A DNA stretch of 64,000 nt from Muribaculaceae bacterium Isolate-013 (NCI). Lineage in GTDB: Bacteria; Bacteroidota; Bacteroidia; Bacteroidales; Muribaculaceae. The notes beneath the pieces are model-generated. The model saw nothing but the letters and a program-made list of their open reading frames with translations. It had not been told where the DNA came from and searched no databases. The position numbers and the translations under genes are program-made. Below are positions 1 through 9,211 of this stretch, one piece after another. The stretch's first letter is position 1; each line of letters begins with the position of its first letter. The stretch is taken from NCBI GenBank assembly GCA_004102785.1, contig SCEJ01000003.1, positions 62,001 through 126,000 of the forward strand. Reading direction: 5' to 3'.

Positions 1-1
1 C

Positions 2-958
2 AGCGACGATATGTCGTCGCTCGACAACACACTGTTCGTCCAGCCGCTTTTCCGCAATGACCCGCGGCAGAGCAAGAACTACCTGCGCGTATACTTCCCG
101 TCGAAGGACAAGTATATCCTTTCGTCGGTAAAATTCCTGATACCCTCGTTTGTGTTCACTTTCATTCTGATAATCGTTTTCATCTACACGATTGTGCTTT
201 CCTTCCGCCAGAAGAAACTCACAGAGATGAAAAATGATTTCATCAACAACATGACACACGAGTTCAAGACGCCGATTTCCACCATATCGCTTGCCGCACA
301 GATGCTCAACGACAACTCTGTGAGGAAATCACCCGCCATGCTCCAGCACATATCCACGGTCATCAACGATGAGACCAAGCGACTCCGCTTCCAGGTGGAA
401 AAAGTGCTGCAGATGTCGATGTTCGACAAAAAGAAAGCCACTCTGCGCCTCCAGGACGTCGATGCCAATTCGCTGATTTCCAACGTAGCCAATACATTCA
501 GGCTTAAAGTGGAAAAATATGGCGGCCGCCTTGCCACAGACCTTGATGCCCGCAATGCCATTATCAACGTCGATGAGATGCACTTCACCAACGTAATCTT
601 CAATCTGCTTGACAATGCAGTGAAATACCGTAAGGAGGACGAGCCTCTGCGCCTCACTATAACCACCGCCGACACCTCGTCCGGCAAGCTGAGAATCTCC
701 ATCGCCGACAACGGCATAGGGATAAAACGCGAGAACCTCAAAAAGGTTTTTGAACGATTCTACCGCGTATCTACCGGAAACCGCCACGATGTGAAAGGTT
801 TCGGCCTCGGACTGGCCTACGTGCACAAGATGATAACACTCATGGGCGGCCAGATAAAAGTCGAGAGTGAATTCGGCAAAGGCACATGCTTTATCATCAC
901 TCTTCCGTTGCTTTCGGACGACTCTGATACTGACGACGGCAACGGTTCCGCCGAGTGA
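2..958 (+). CDS. rprX: Sensor histidine kinase, RprX-like (5' end cut by window)
   Basis: Membrane sensor kinase of a two-component system; only the C-terminal part is present because the frame stays open to the left edge. Numbering from the first visible Met (position 11): a membrane segment at about 40-63, the phospho-acceptor His near residue 83 in the context THEFKTP, then a HATPase domain with an N box (NLLDNAVKY), a G1 box (DNGIGI) and a G2 box (GFGLGLAY). It lies 88 bp upstream of a response regulator on the same strand. The pair matches the Bacteroides RprX/RprY system by domain content; the gene name rests on this resemblance. The signal sensed cannot be read from this fragment. Confidence 0.85.
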   Translation, partial: SDDMSSLDNTLFVQPLFRNDPRQSKNYLRVYFPSKDKYILSSVKFLIPSFVFTFILIIVFIYTIVLSFRQKKLTEMKNDFINNMTHEFKTPISTISLAAQMLNDNSVRKSPAMLQHISTVINDETKRLRFQVEKVLQMSMFDKKKATLRLQDVDANSLISNVANTFRLKVEKYGGRLATDLDARNAIINVDEMHFTNVIFNLLDNAVKYRKEDEPLRLTITTADTSSGKLRISIADNGIGIKRENLKKVFERFYRVSTGNRHDVKGFGLGLAYVHKMITLMGGQIKVESEFGKGTCFIITLPLLSDDSDTDDGNGSAE

Positions 959-1046
959 TTTTCACACATTTCACTCAGAAATGTTAAATCACGGTGAACA
1001 ATTTTGAATATTTAAGAATTATAACAGTAAATAAAACTAAAAGACT

Positions 1047-1754
1047 ATGGACGACCGTATGCGAATTCTCCTTTGCGAGGATGATGAGAATCTGGGAATG
1101 CTCCTTCGTGAGTATCTCCAGGCCAAGGGGTTCAGTACCGACCTTTTTGCCGATGGCGAGGCCGGCTACAAGGCGTTCCTCAAAGGGAAATATGATATAT
1201 GCGTGCTGGACGTGATGATGCCGAAAAAGGACGGATTCACCCTGGCCCAGGAAATCCGCGCCGTAAACTCGGAGGTTCCCATCATCTTCCTCACCGCCAA
1301 AACCATCAAAGAGGATATTCTTGAAGGGTTCAAAATCGGTGCCGACGATTATATCACCAAGCCTTTCTCGATGGAGGAGCTTGTGCTCAGAATCGAAGCC
1401 ATACTTCGCCGTGTAAAGGGGAAGAAGGGTAAAGAGGTCACGATGTACAAAATCGGCAAGTTCACCTTCGACACCCAGAAGCAGGTGCTCATCATCGGCG
1501 ACAAAGTGACCAAGCTCACCACCAAGGAGTCGGAACTCCTCACCCTGCTCTGCGCCCATGTCAACGAGATTCTTGAGCGCAACTACGCCCTGAAGACCAT
1601 CTGGATTGACGACAACTATTTCAACGCCCGCTCTATGGACGTCTACATCACCAAACTGCGCAAGCACCTCAAGGATGATCCGGCGATTGAAATCATCAAC
1701 ATCCACGGAAAAGGCTACAAACTTATAGCACCGGAAGCCACTCCGGAAAAATAA
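1047..1754 (+). CDS. rprY: Response regulator, OmpR/PhoB family (RprY-like)
   Basis: DNA-binding response regulator paired with the upstream kinase. The receiver domain occupies about residues 5-120, with acidic residues E11-D12-D13, phospho-acceptor D55 in LDVMMP, T83 and a KPF motif. A winged-helix effector domain follows at about 135-230 (RSMDVYITKLRKHL, then IHGKGYKL). At 235 aa the length is normal for the family. Met5 is a possible alternative start 12 bp downstream. The gene is followed by a strong hairpin terminator, so rprXY appears to be a closed transcription unit. Target genes are not evident from the window. Confidence 0.9.
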   Translation: MDDRMRILLCEDDENLGMLLREYLQAKGFSTDLFADGEAGYKAFLKGKYDICVLDVMMPKKDGFTLAQEIRAVNSEVPIIFLTAKTIKEDILEGFKIGADDYITKPFSMEELVLRIEAILRRVKGKKGKEVTMYKIGKFTFDTQKQVLIIGDKVTKLTTKESELLTLLCAHVNEILERNYALKTIWIDDNYFNARSMDVYITKLRKHLKDDPAIEIINIHGKGYKLIAPEATPEK

Positions 1755-1809
1755 CCCCGGCGCGAAACTTTTACACGCTTTTGCCGTGTAGGTATGAAAT
1801 TTAATTGTT

Positions 1810-1856
1810 AAATTTGCGAAGTCGAAATACAAAATTTCCGACTTCGCAAATTTTTT
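1810..1856 (+). terminator. Rho-independent terminator after rprY
   Basis: A 15-bp perfect stem (1810-1824 with 1839-1853) with a 14-nt loop runs into a six-T tract. It lies 56 bp after the rprY stop and only about 20 bp before the GH13 start, so it also forms most of that gene's upstream region. Confidence 0.8.
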
Positions 1857-1877
1857 ACTTACGTTCTATACCGATTC

Positions 1878-3305
1878 ATGAAAAAACTCGTTCCGGCGCT
1901 TGCCGCCGTGGCTCTCATCGCGTCGCCGGCTTTGGCTAAAGACCGTATGACCCACAACCCCAAAGCCACCAACACAGAGACAATACTCCACGTATGGAGC
2001 TGGAATTTCCCTGCCATAGCGCAAAACATGAAGCAGATTGCCGATGCCGGCTTCACCATGCTCCAGACCTCTCCGGTGCAGGCCTGTTACAATCCCGAAG
2101 GGCAGTCAAAGAAACTCTTTGACAAGGAGGAAGGCAATTGGTATTATTACTATCAGCCCACCGACTGGAAAATCGGGAATCAGATTGTCGGCACCAAAGA
2201 GCAGATGAAGGAAATGCTCGACTCCGCCGCCAAATATAATGTCAAGGTCCTCGTAGACGTGCTTCCCAACCACACCGCGTTTGACATCGACGCCGTTTCG
2301 CCTGAATTCTACAAGGCCGTAGGCGGCCGCGACAAGATGTTCCACTCCAACGGTCTCACTCCGATTTCGGATTACAACGACCGCATGCAGTGCACACTTC
2401 AGGGCACAGGCGCCCTGCCCGACGTCAACACCGAGAATCCCGACTTCCAGAAATATTACATGGAGTTTGTCAATGAACTTCTGAATATGGGTGTTCGCGG
2501 ATTCCGCTACGACACAGCCAAGCATATCGGCGTGCATTCCGACCCGGTCGATACCGCTTCCGGTGTGAAAGAAAATGATTTCTGGGATGTTGCCACCGGA
2601 CGAAAAAGCGTCAAAGGTGTAAAGCTCGCGCTCCCCTATGACTCGCTGTTTGTTTACGGTGAGATTCTCCAGGACCGTAACGTGCCTGAAGCCGAGTATG
2701 CCGACTACATGGGTCAGACTGCTTCATCCTACGGCCACGTGCTTCGTGAAGCCCTTCAGAAGGGATCGGCGAAAGGGATGGATCTCGCCAACTGGTATCA
2801 TCAGGCCGCCCCGGAATTCCTGACCACATGGGTTGAAAGCCACGACACATACTGCAACGCCCATGAAAGCGCCGGACTCACCGACGAGCAGATCCGTACC
2901 GGATGGGTATTCCTCACAGCCCGCCAGAACGGTGTGCCTCTGTTCTTCTCACGTCCCATGAACTCCACCCGCGAGAACTACTGGGGCGACAATATCCTTG
3001 GTGCGCGCGGCAACGACGAGTTCTTCCATCCTGAAGTTGTTGCGGTCAACCATTTCCGCTCCGACATGAATGGACAGCCCGAAGATATGCAGATAAGCGA
3101 CAACGGGCAGATTCTCCTTGTAAACCGCGGTAAAAAAGGTGCTGCCGTAGTCAACATTTCCTCTAAAGCCGATTTTGTAAATCTGCCCACCGGTCTGCCC
3201 AACGGCACCTACCGTGATAAAGTCTACAATATCGAATTCAAGGTGAAGAACGGCCGTCTCACCGGCGCTGCCGCACCGTTCCGCACATATATTCTGGAGA
3301 AATAA
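1878..3305 (+). CDS. Secreted GH13 (alpha-amylase family) glycoside hydrolase
   Basis: Starch- or maltooligosaccharide-type glycoside hydrolase, likely exported. A signal peptide spans residues 1-20 (MKKLVPALAAV to ALA). The four GH13 signatures are visible: region I DVLPNH (127-132), region II GFRYDTAKH with nucleophile D212, region III GEIL with acid/base E262, and region IV ESHD with D323. A small beta-domain closes the 475-aa protein. It stands alone between two terminators, not in a typical PUL with SusC/SusD. The exact substrate (starch, glycogen or other alpha-glucan) cannot be decided from sequence reading. Confidence 0.85.
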   Translation: MKKLVPALAAVALIASPALAKDRMTHNPKATNTETILHVWSWNFPAIAQNMKQIADAGFTMLQTSPVQACYNPEGQSKKLFDKEEGNWYYYYQPTDWKIGNQIVGTKEQMKEMLDSAAKYNVKVLVDVLPNHTAFDIDAVSPEFYKAVGGRDKMFHSNGLTPISDYNDRMQCTLQGTGALPDVNTENPDFQKYYMEFVNELLNMGVRGFRYDTAKHIGVHSDPVDTASGVKENDFWDVATGRKSVKGVKLALPYDSLFVYGEILQDRNVPEAEYADYMGQTASSYGHVLREALQKGSAKGMDLANWYHQAAPEFLTTWVESHDTYCNAHESAGLTDEQIRTGWVFLTARQNGVPLFFSRPMNSTRENYWGDNILGARGNDEFFHPEVVAVNHFRSDMNGQPEDMQISDNGQILLVNRGKKGAAVVNISSKADFVNLPTGLPNGTYRDKVYNIEFKVKNGRLTGAAAPFRTYILEK

Positions 3306-3331
3306 ATATCCCATCCGGATTGATTAATTAA

Positions 3332-3382
3332 AACGATAGCCCCGTGAAGTTCACTTATGCTTCACGGGGCTATCGTTTTTTT
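3332..3382. terminator. Bidirectional terminator between convergent genes
   Basis: An 18-bp perfect inverted repeat (3332-3349 with 3360-3377) around a 10-nt loop, with a T tract on the right and A residues on the left. It separates the GH13 gene from the TPR gene arriving on the other strand and probably serves both. Confidence 0.8.
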
Positions 3383-3409
3383 GCGAATCTCGCTTAACTC
3401 ATCAGGTAT

Positions 3410-4945
3410 TCATATCCGTTCCCTGTCGGTGATTGGGTCAAAGTCCGGGGTTGAGGGTATTGTTGATGGATTAGCGGCATATCTGTTTATATCTCGCATG
3501 ATATTCAGCATCCCTTTATAAGAGATGCGATCATAAATATCAAGCTCATCGAAGTTGGAATAGGCCGTTGCTATTGCCATTTCTGACACCAATGCGGCAG
3601 TTGCGTAATCTCCGGCAAGCAATGATGCCGAGGCAAAGAAAAGGATTGAAGCCGATGATAGCTGAAGCGGCATGCGCGAGGTGATTCCGGCTGATTCGCT
3701 TTCGCCGCAAGAGCCGGAGGGAACGGCTGACTGCCCACTGCCATCCGGATTGCGGTTGCGGTCGCAGCATTTTTTGAAGAATGCGATAAGATCCTCATGG
3801 CGCCGGAGCCTGTAATATACCTCAATCATAAGCTCCGCACCGATACATATCCCATATCTTAGGTCGAAACGCTCCAGTATGAACGCCGCTCCTGAACCAA
3901 GATTCTGCTGCATGAGGCCGCGCGCAATCTCTATATAACGCGCCTCATCATCGCCGAACGAGTCATAAATCAGGGTTGCCACAATATCGGCCTGGCGGTC
4001 CGTCATACCCATCGATAAAATCTGCGGCAGAATCGACGGCAGACTTGTAGCATCGGCGCTCAACATGCGCAGACATTCGTCTACGGCCTCATCTTTGCGG
4101 CCTTCCTGCCTCAGGGCCTCTATAAGCCCGCGCATGGCCACAGTGTCGTCGGGCTGCTCATGCATAAGGTTTCTAAGCGTCTCTATGGCTTCAGGGCGGT
4201 TCTCGCCCGTGACCACCATTCCGAGGGCCTTCATTATTTTCGGAGGACGGAACGACGGGTCAAGAGCTGCTGCATAATCCGCCGCGGAGACAGCCTCTTC
4301 GGCGTCCTGACGCTGGAACTGGATTTTTGACAGAAGAACCCAGTTGTCGATATTGAACGGCTCCTTCTCGGTAAGCTCCTCCGCAAGGTCGCGTGCCGTA
4401 TCAAGATACGGCTCACCGGCGTTGCGCAACGACTCGGCCGCCTCGAACAGCAGCCCCTGCGGGTCTTCCACCGCTTTCCTTAAATCGGTAAGATGCGCAT
4501 GTAACAGATCCGGCCGCTCCATCTCACGGAGAAGGTCCACAAGCTTTATTACCGACTCCGAATCTATACGCTTATGCTTCTTGAAAAACGCCTCCAGGTC
4601 GGATGCCGGATCACCCTGCGGATAATGCTTCACACCTAAGGCGAGCACGTCCCACAGAGGTGTATCAGGCCTCCCTTTGCGCTGAAGCAGGTCCATACCC
4701 GCCCGCGAATCAAGATAGCTCACGAAGAAGCCGATACGCTCCCCGAGGAAGCTGTCGGCATCTGGATATAAGCGGGAGGCCACCAGGAATACATACATCT
4801 GAACCATCACATCGGCTTCATCCTGGGCATAGTCGTATATGTCAAGGAGTTCATCGCGGTCGTAATAATCCGGCTGTATCCCTTGGGTAATCTCGTTACG
4901 AAAGCGTTCGTAGAGACCCCTCATGTATTCCTGGTCGTTTTCCAC
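3410..4945 (-). CDS. TPR-repeat protein, function unknown
   Basis: A 511-aa cytoplasmic-looking protein with no signal peptide. It is helical throughout, with degenerate tetratricopeptide repeats around residues 190-300 (NWVLLSKIQFQRQDAEEAVSAADYAAALDPS, then ETLRNLMHEQPDD). A polar, Gly/Ser-rich linker lies near residue 400. It is encoded 12 bp downstream of glnS on the same strand and is probably co-transcribed with it. No catalytic motif was found, so a scaffolding or protein-interaction role is inferred from the fold only. Confidence 0.75.
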   Translation of the reverse strand: MENDQEYMRGLYERFRNEITQGIQPDYYDRDELLDIYDYAQDEADVMVQMYVFLVASRLYPDADSFLGERIGFFVSYLDSRAGMDLLQRKGRPDTPLWDVLALGVKHYPQGDPASDLEAFFKKHKRIDSESVIKLVDLLREMERPDLLHAHLTDLRKAVEDPQGLLFEAAESLRNAGEPYLDTARDLAEELTEKEPFNIDNWVLLSKIQFQRQDAEEAVSAADYAAALDPSFRPPKIMKALGMVVTGENRPEAIETLRNLMHEQPDDTVAMRGLIEALRQEGRKDEAVDECLRMLSADATSLPSILPQILSMGMTDRQADIVATLIYDSFGDDEARYIEIARGLMQQNLGSGAAFILERFDLRYGICIGAELMIEVYYRLRRHEDLIAFFKKCCDRNRNPDGSGQSAVPSGSCGESESAGITSRMPLQLSSASILFFASASLLAGDYATAALVSEMAIATAYSNFDELDIYDRISYKGMLNIMRDINRYAANPSTIPSTPDFDPITDRERI

Positions 4946-4957
4946 TTCTCTTACAGT

Positions 4958-6667
4958 TTAGTTCTTTTTCTGCGCCTTCTCCCACGAATCTTTCAGGGCG
5001 ATGGTGCGGTTGAATATGAGTTTCTCCGGGGTTGAGTCGTAGTCGGGGGTGAAATAGCCAATGCGCTGGAACTGGAACTTTGTGCCCGGTTTGGCATTCT
5101 CGGCGATAAACGGCTCTACCTTCACTCCTTCAAGCACACGGAGGGAGTCAGGATTGATCAGATCGCGGAAATCGCAATCCTCGGCCGATGGATTCTCCAC
5201 CGAGAAGAGGCGGTCGTAAAGGCGCACGGTAGCGTCAACGGCCTCTGAGGCAGAAACCCAATGGAGTGTGCCCTTTACTTTACGCGATGCTCCGGGCAGG
5301 CCGCTGCGTGTGTCGGGGTCGTAGGTGCATCGGAGCTCGGTGATATTGCCGTCGGCATCCTTTATCATCTCCTCGCACTTTATGATATAGGCACCTTTCA
5401 GGCGCACTTCGCTGCCGGGAGCAAGGCGGAAGAACTTTTTGGGAGGGTTCTCCATAAAGTCATCGCGTTCGATGAATATCTCACGGGTGAAAGGCATCTT
5501 GTGGGTGCCTGCTGCGGCATCCTCCGGATTGTTTTCCATCTCCACAGTCTCACTCTTACCTTCCGGATAATTGGTAATCACTACTTTGAGAGGATTGAGC
5601 ACGGCCATGGCACGCGTGGCGGTGGCATTGAGGTCTTCACGCACGGCATGCTCGAGCAGCGACATTGAAATCATCGCCTCCTCTATCTTCGTGTAACCGA
5701 TACGGTCAATAAAGTTGCGCACACCCTGCGAAGTGTAGCCGCGGCGGCGCATGGCCGATATGGTCGGCATGCGGGGGTCGTCCCATCCGCTCACAAGCCC
5801 CTCCTGCACAAGCTGAAGGAGCTTGCGCTTGGACATAACCGTATAGGTGAGATTGAGTCGGTTGAATTCAATCTGACGCGGACGGTATGAGCCGTCGCTG
5901 AGGAAATCCACGAAATAGTCGTACAGCGGACGATGAGGCACAAATTCAAGAGTACATATCGAATGGGTCACACCCTCGAAGAAGTCACTCTGCCCGTGGG
6001 CAAAGTCATACATCGGGTAGACACCCCATTGCGTGCCGGTGCGGTGGTGCGGGGTCTTAATTATGCGGTACATCACCGGATCACGGAAATGCATGTTATC
6101 CGACGCCATGTCGATTTTAGCGCGAAGCACACGCGCACCTTCCTCAAATTCGCCGGCGTTCATGCGGCGGAAAAGGTCGAGATTCTCCTCCACCGAACGG
6201 TTGCGGTAAGGCGAGTCAGTGCCGGGAGTGGTAGGCGTGCCCTTCTGGGCAGCTATCTCTTCCGAGGTCTGGTCATCCACATATGCCTTACCCTCCTTTA
6301 TCAGGCGCTCGGCCAGCTCATAAAGCTGGGGGAAATAATCTGAGGCATATCTCTCGTTCTCACCCCAGTCGAATCCGAGCCAATGTATATCCTCGCGGAT
6401 GGAATCAACGTATTCCACATCCTCTTTCACAGGATTAGTATCGTCGAAACGAAGGAAGCATTTACCGCCGAAACGCTCAGCGATTCCGAAATCCATGCAG
6501 ATAGCCTTGGCATGTCCGATATGCAGATAGCCGTTGGGCTCCGGCGGGAAACGTGTCTGTATACGCCCGGAGTTCTTCCCCTGGGCGAGGTCATCCTTTA
6601 CAATCTGTTCTACAAAGTTGAGGCTGCGAGCCTCTTTGGAGCTTTCGGCTTCGTGGTTTTCGGCCAT
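4958..6667 (-). CDS. glnS: Glutaminyl-tRNA synthetase
   Basis: Class I aminoacyl-tRNA synthetase that charges tRNA-Gln with glutamine. The HIGH motif appears as [15 protein letters not shown] (41-55) and the KMSKS loop as VMSKRKL (277-283). The GlnRS-type FRFDDTNP segment at 72-79 and the two C-terminal anticodon-binding beta-barrels are present. The 569-aa length is typical. Many bacteria use the GatCAB route instead, so this gene implies direct glutaminylation. A Bacteroidetes -7 element (TAACTTTG on the minus strand, 6708-6715) lies just upstream. Confidence 0.95.
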   Translation of the reverse strand: MAENHEAESSKEARSLNFVEQIVKDDLAQGKNSGRIQTRFPPEPNGYLHIGHAKAICMDFGIAERFGGKCFLRFDDTNPVKEDVEYVDSIREDIHWLGFDWGENERYASDYFPQLYELAERLIKEGKAYVDDQTSEEIAAQKGTPTTPGTDSPYRNRSVEENLDLFRRMNAGEFEEGARVLRAKIDMASDNMHFRDPVMYRIIKTPHHRTGTQWGVYPMYDFAHGQSDFFEGVTHSICTLEFVPHRPLYDYFVDFLSDGSYRPRQIEFNRLNLTYTVMSKRKLLQLVQEGLVSGWDDPRMPTISAMRRRGYTSQGVRNFIDRIGYTKIEEAMISMSLLEHAVREDLNATATRAMAVLNPLKVVITNYPEGKSETVEMENNPEDAAAGTHKMPFTREIFIERDDFMENPPKKFFRLAPGSEVRLKGAYIIKCEEMIKDADGNITELRCTYDPDTRSGLPGASRKVKGTLHWVSASEAVDATVRLYDRLFSVENPSAEDCDFRDLINPDSLRVLEGVKVEPFIAENAKPGTKFQFQRIGYFTPDYDSTPEKLIFNRTIALKDSWEKAQKKN

Positions 6668-6707
6668 AATCTATAATGTGTGAAAAATTTGTTGAAGTTT
6701 TGAAATG

Positions 6708-6715
6708 CAAAGTTA
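6708..6715 (-). promoter_or_regulatory. -7 element of glnS promoter
   Basis: TAACTTTG on the minus strand, a perfect match to the Bacteroidetes TAnnTTTG consensus, 41 bp before the glnS start. No clear TTG was found at the expected -33 distance. Confidence 0.5.
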
Positions 6716-6759
6716 GCCATAAATTCCTTATCACCATCTTTTATATCGCAAAAAATCGC

Positions 6760-6767
6760 TACTTTTG
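6760..6767 (+). promoter_or_regulatory. -7 element of rmuC promoter
   Basis: TACTTTTG, matching TAnnTTTG, 55 bp before the rmuC start and divergent from the glnS element about 45 bp away. Confidence 0.5.
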
Positions 6768-6822
6768 CATATAACAACCGCATCGGTATTGTTTGAACTT
6801 GAATATGTAAGAAACACTTGAA

Positions 6823-8262
6823 ATGGAATATGCATTGACAGCCCTGCTGGGCGTTATAATCGGAGTCGTGGCCGGCTGGCTCATCGGCCGTGGTGCGGCG
6901 TTGCCACGTATCACTGAGCTGCAGACTCGACTGGGAGCAGAGAAACAGAGAGCAGAATCTGCTGCGGCTCAGGCGCGTGAAGCCGACTCCCGCGCGGAGA
7001 ACGAACGTCAGCGGGCCGAGCGGCAGTTCGCATCCCTGCGGGCCGAACATGCCGCCGAAATGGATGCCAGGCACGCCGAGCACCGGCAAGCGCTAAAAGC
7101 CGACAACGACCGCTGGCAGGAACGCTTTGAAAGCCTTAAAGCCGAACTCGGCAGACTGCAGGCTGAATCGCTGGCACAGAAACAGTCGGCGCTTGCCAGT
7201 GAGAACTCACGACAGATAAACGAACTTCTCGAACCGGTGCGCCGCCAGTTTGCCGAACTCGGCAAACTCACCCGTGAAAGCCACACCGCATCCGAAGTCG
7301 GACGCCGGGAATTGCAGGGAGCATTCTCCACCGCCATGAAGCTCTTCCAGCAGCAACAGCAGCAGGCAGTGGAGCAGATGCAGCGCCAGACCGAGAAAAT
7401 ATCATCGGACGCCGCCGCTCTCGGACGTGCTCTGCGCGGCGACAACCGCGCGCAGGGACGCTGGGGTGAAATGGTGCTTGAGCACATACTGGAAGAGAGC
7501 GGTCTGCGACGCGACCATGAATTTGTGCTTCAGAACTCGCGGGCAGGCTCGGAGGGGCAGCAGCAACGGCCGGATGTCGTAGTGCAGTTACCCGACGAAC
7601 GCGCGGTAATCATCGATTCAAAAGTATCGCTCACTGCCTATGCCGCAGCAGTGGAGGCGCAGGACAGCGATCCGGCGGTAGCCGAAAAACTCCTTACGGA
7701 CCACGCTCGTTCGGTGCGTCGGCACGTTGACGAACTTGCCGCCAAGGACTACACCGCATCGCAGCCCGGCGCAGTGGAGATGGTCATGATGTTTCTTCCT
7801 ACCGATTCATCATATATGGCGGCCGTGCGCTCGCAGCCCGACCTTATCGAATATGCTCTCCAGAAGCGTGTGGCAATAATAACCCCCTCGAATCTGATGC
7901 TTTCACTAAAGCTGGTCTATCATCTCTGGCAGCACGAACGCCAGGAGCGCAATGTGGAAAAGATTGTTGCCCGAGGCAACGAGCTATATTCCCGCATGGC
8001 GGGTTTCATGGACTCATTCACTGAAATCGGCACGATGCTCGGACGAGTCGGCAAGGTCTACGAAACAGCCGAAAAACGCCTTACCGGCCGCGGTGGCCTT
8101 GTCTCGCAGTTCGAGATGCTGCGCAAACTCGGCCTGACGCCCAAAAAGAGGATACGCCAGGCCGAGATTGTGGAAGAGGATGCCGAAGGTGATGATATCC
8201 CCGCCGTTTTGCCGGCCGACAGTGATACTACCGGCAATATTTTGCCTCAGAGTTCTGAATAA
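6823..8262 (+). CDS. rmuC: RmuC-family DNA recombination protein
   Basis: Homologue of RmuC, a protein that limits inversions at short inverted repeats and carries a nuclease-like fold. An N-terminal membrane anchor (residues 4-20) is followed by a long charged coiled coil (about 28-130, Ala/Glu/Arg rich). The RmuC domain spans about 170-430 and contains the conserved GRWGE segment and a VIIDSKV motif typical of PD-(D/E)xK-like folds. The 479-aa length is usual. The last 16 bp overlap the convergent metallopeptidase gene. Biochemical activity is inferred from the family. Confidence 0.9.
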   Translation: MEYALTALLGVIIGVVAGWLIGRGAALPRITELQTRLGAEKQRAESAAAQAREADSRAENERQRAERQFASLRAEHAAEMDARHAEHRQALKADNDRWQERFESLKAELGRLQAESLAQKQSALASENSRQINELLEPVRRQFAELGKLTRESHTASEVGRRELQGAFSTAMKLFQQQQQQAVEQMQRQTEKISSDAAALGRALRGDNRAQGRWGEMVLEHILEESGLRRDHEFVLQNSRAGSEGQQQRPDVVVQLPDERAVIIDSKVSLTAYAAAVEAQDSDPAVAEKLLTDHARSVRRHVDELAAKDYTASQPGAVEMVMMFLPTDSSYMAAVRSQPDLIEYALQKRVAIITPSNLMLSLKLVYHLWQHERQERNVEKIVARGNELYSRMAGFMDSFTEIGTMLGRVGKVYETAEKRLTGRGGLVSQFEMLRKLGLTPKKRIRQAEIVEEDAEGDDIPAVLPADSDTTGNILPQSSE

Positions 8263-9110
8263 GATGGTGTGAATGTGTCGCCCGCAAGCGGATTACCCGA
8301 TTTGAGCCCTTTTGTCAGCCATCTGACACGCTGCGACGAACGGCCGTGGTTGAACGAATCGGGTTGTTCCATTCCGGTGGCCTTGCGCTGAAGATAATCA
8401 TCACCGATTTTTGAAGCGGCATCAATTGCCAGCTCTACATCGCCGGGCTCAAGCGAACCGAACATCTCATTGTCGCGGTTGGCCCATACACCGGCATAGA
8501 AGTCGGCCTGCAGTTCCAGGCGCACGCTTACTTTGTTGGCCTCCGTTTCCGGAAGTCTGTTCATCAGAGAGTGGGCTTCGTCAAGGGTGCCGAGCAGATA
8601 CTGCACGTGATGCCCCACCTCATGAGCGATAACATAGGCGTAGGTGAAATCACCTCCGGCGCCGATTGTCTGCTTCATCTCCCTGAAAAACGAAAGGTCG
8701 ATGTAGACAGTCTGGTCGGCTGAACAATAGAACGGCCCGACCTGCGATGAAGCCTGCCCGCATCCCGACTGCACGGATCCGGAATATAGCACCATTTTTG
8801 GACACTCGTATTCGCCCCATCCCTGACGCCGGAATTCTTCTGTCCATACATCCTCGGTGCCGGCGAGCACCTTGGATGCAAGGTCGGCCAGACGCTCGTC
8901 TTCTGCATCCGGCGTATAGTTGCCGGTATATGAATAGTTGCTGCCGCTTCCGGCTACATTCTGGATTACATCGCCCAGGTCGCCTCCGCCGAGAAGAGTC
9001 ATCACAGCCACAGCAATCAGCCCGATTATGCCACCCCCTATCCCGACCGCCTTACCGGCTCCACGCCGGTCTGATACGTTGGAGCTGCCTCGTCGTCCGT
9101 CAAGTTTCAT
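8247..9110 (-). CDS. ypfJ: Putative neutral zinc metallopeptidase (YpfJ family)
   Basis: Membrane-anchored member of the YpfJ/neutral zinc metallopeptidase family. An N-terminal Arg/Gly-rich stretch precedes one membrane segment (about 22-42). The zincin motif HEVGHH is at 163-168, with a downstream glutamate-rich segment (ELQADFYAGVWA) that supplies the third ligand. The N-terminal KLDGRRGS-x-NVSDRRG pattern is characteristic of the family. It converges on rmuC with a 16-bp overlap and has no obvious partner. The physiological substrate is unknown. Confidence 0.88.
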   Translation of the reverse strand: MKLDGRRGSSNVSDRRGAGKAVGIGGGIIGLIAVAVMTLLGGGDLGDVIQNVAGSGSNYSYTGNYTPDAEDERLADLASKVLAGTEDVWTEEFRRQGWGEYECPKMVLYSGSVQSGCGQASSQVGPFYCSADQTVYIDLSFFREMKQTIGAGGDFTYAYVIAHEVGHHVQYLLGTLDEAHSLMNRLPETEANKVSVRLELQADFYAGVWANRDNEMFGSLEPGDVELAIDAASKIGDDYLQRKATGMEQPDSFNHGRSSQRVRWLTKGLKSGNPLAGDTFTPSYSEL

Positions 9111-9129
9111 AATCTTATCGTTTAACTGT

Positions 9130-9178
9130 TTTGAAAAATAAAGCCGGCCGCCTCCACTCTGGGACAGGCAACCGGCTT
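9130..9178 (-). terminator. Terminator downstream of gyrA/TPR unit
   Basis: On the minus strand an AAGCCGG...CCGGCTT stem of 12 bp (including two G-U pairs) is followed by TATTTTTC. It sits 34 bp after the stop of the 404-aa TPR gene and closes the gyrA-TPR unit. Confidence 0.7.
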
Positions 9179-9211
9179 GTATCTATTCTGTCATTGCCAT
9201 TTTGGCATTTA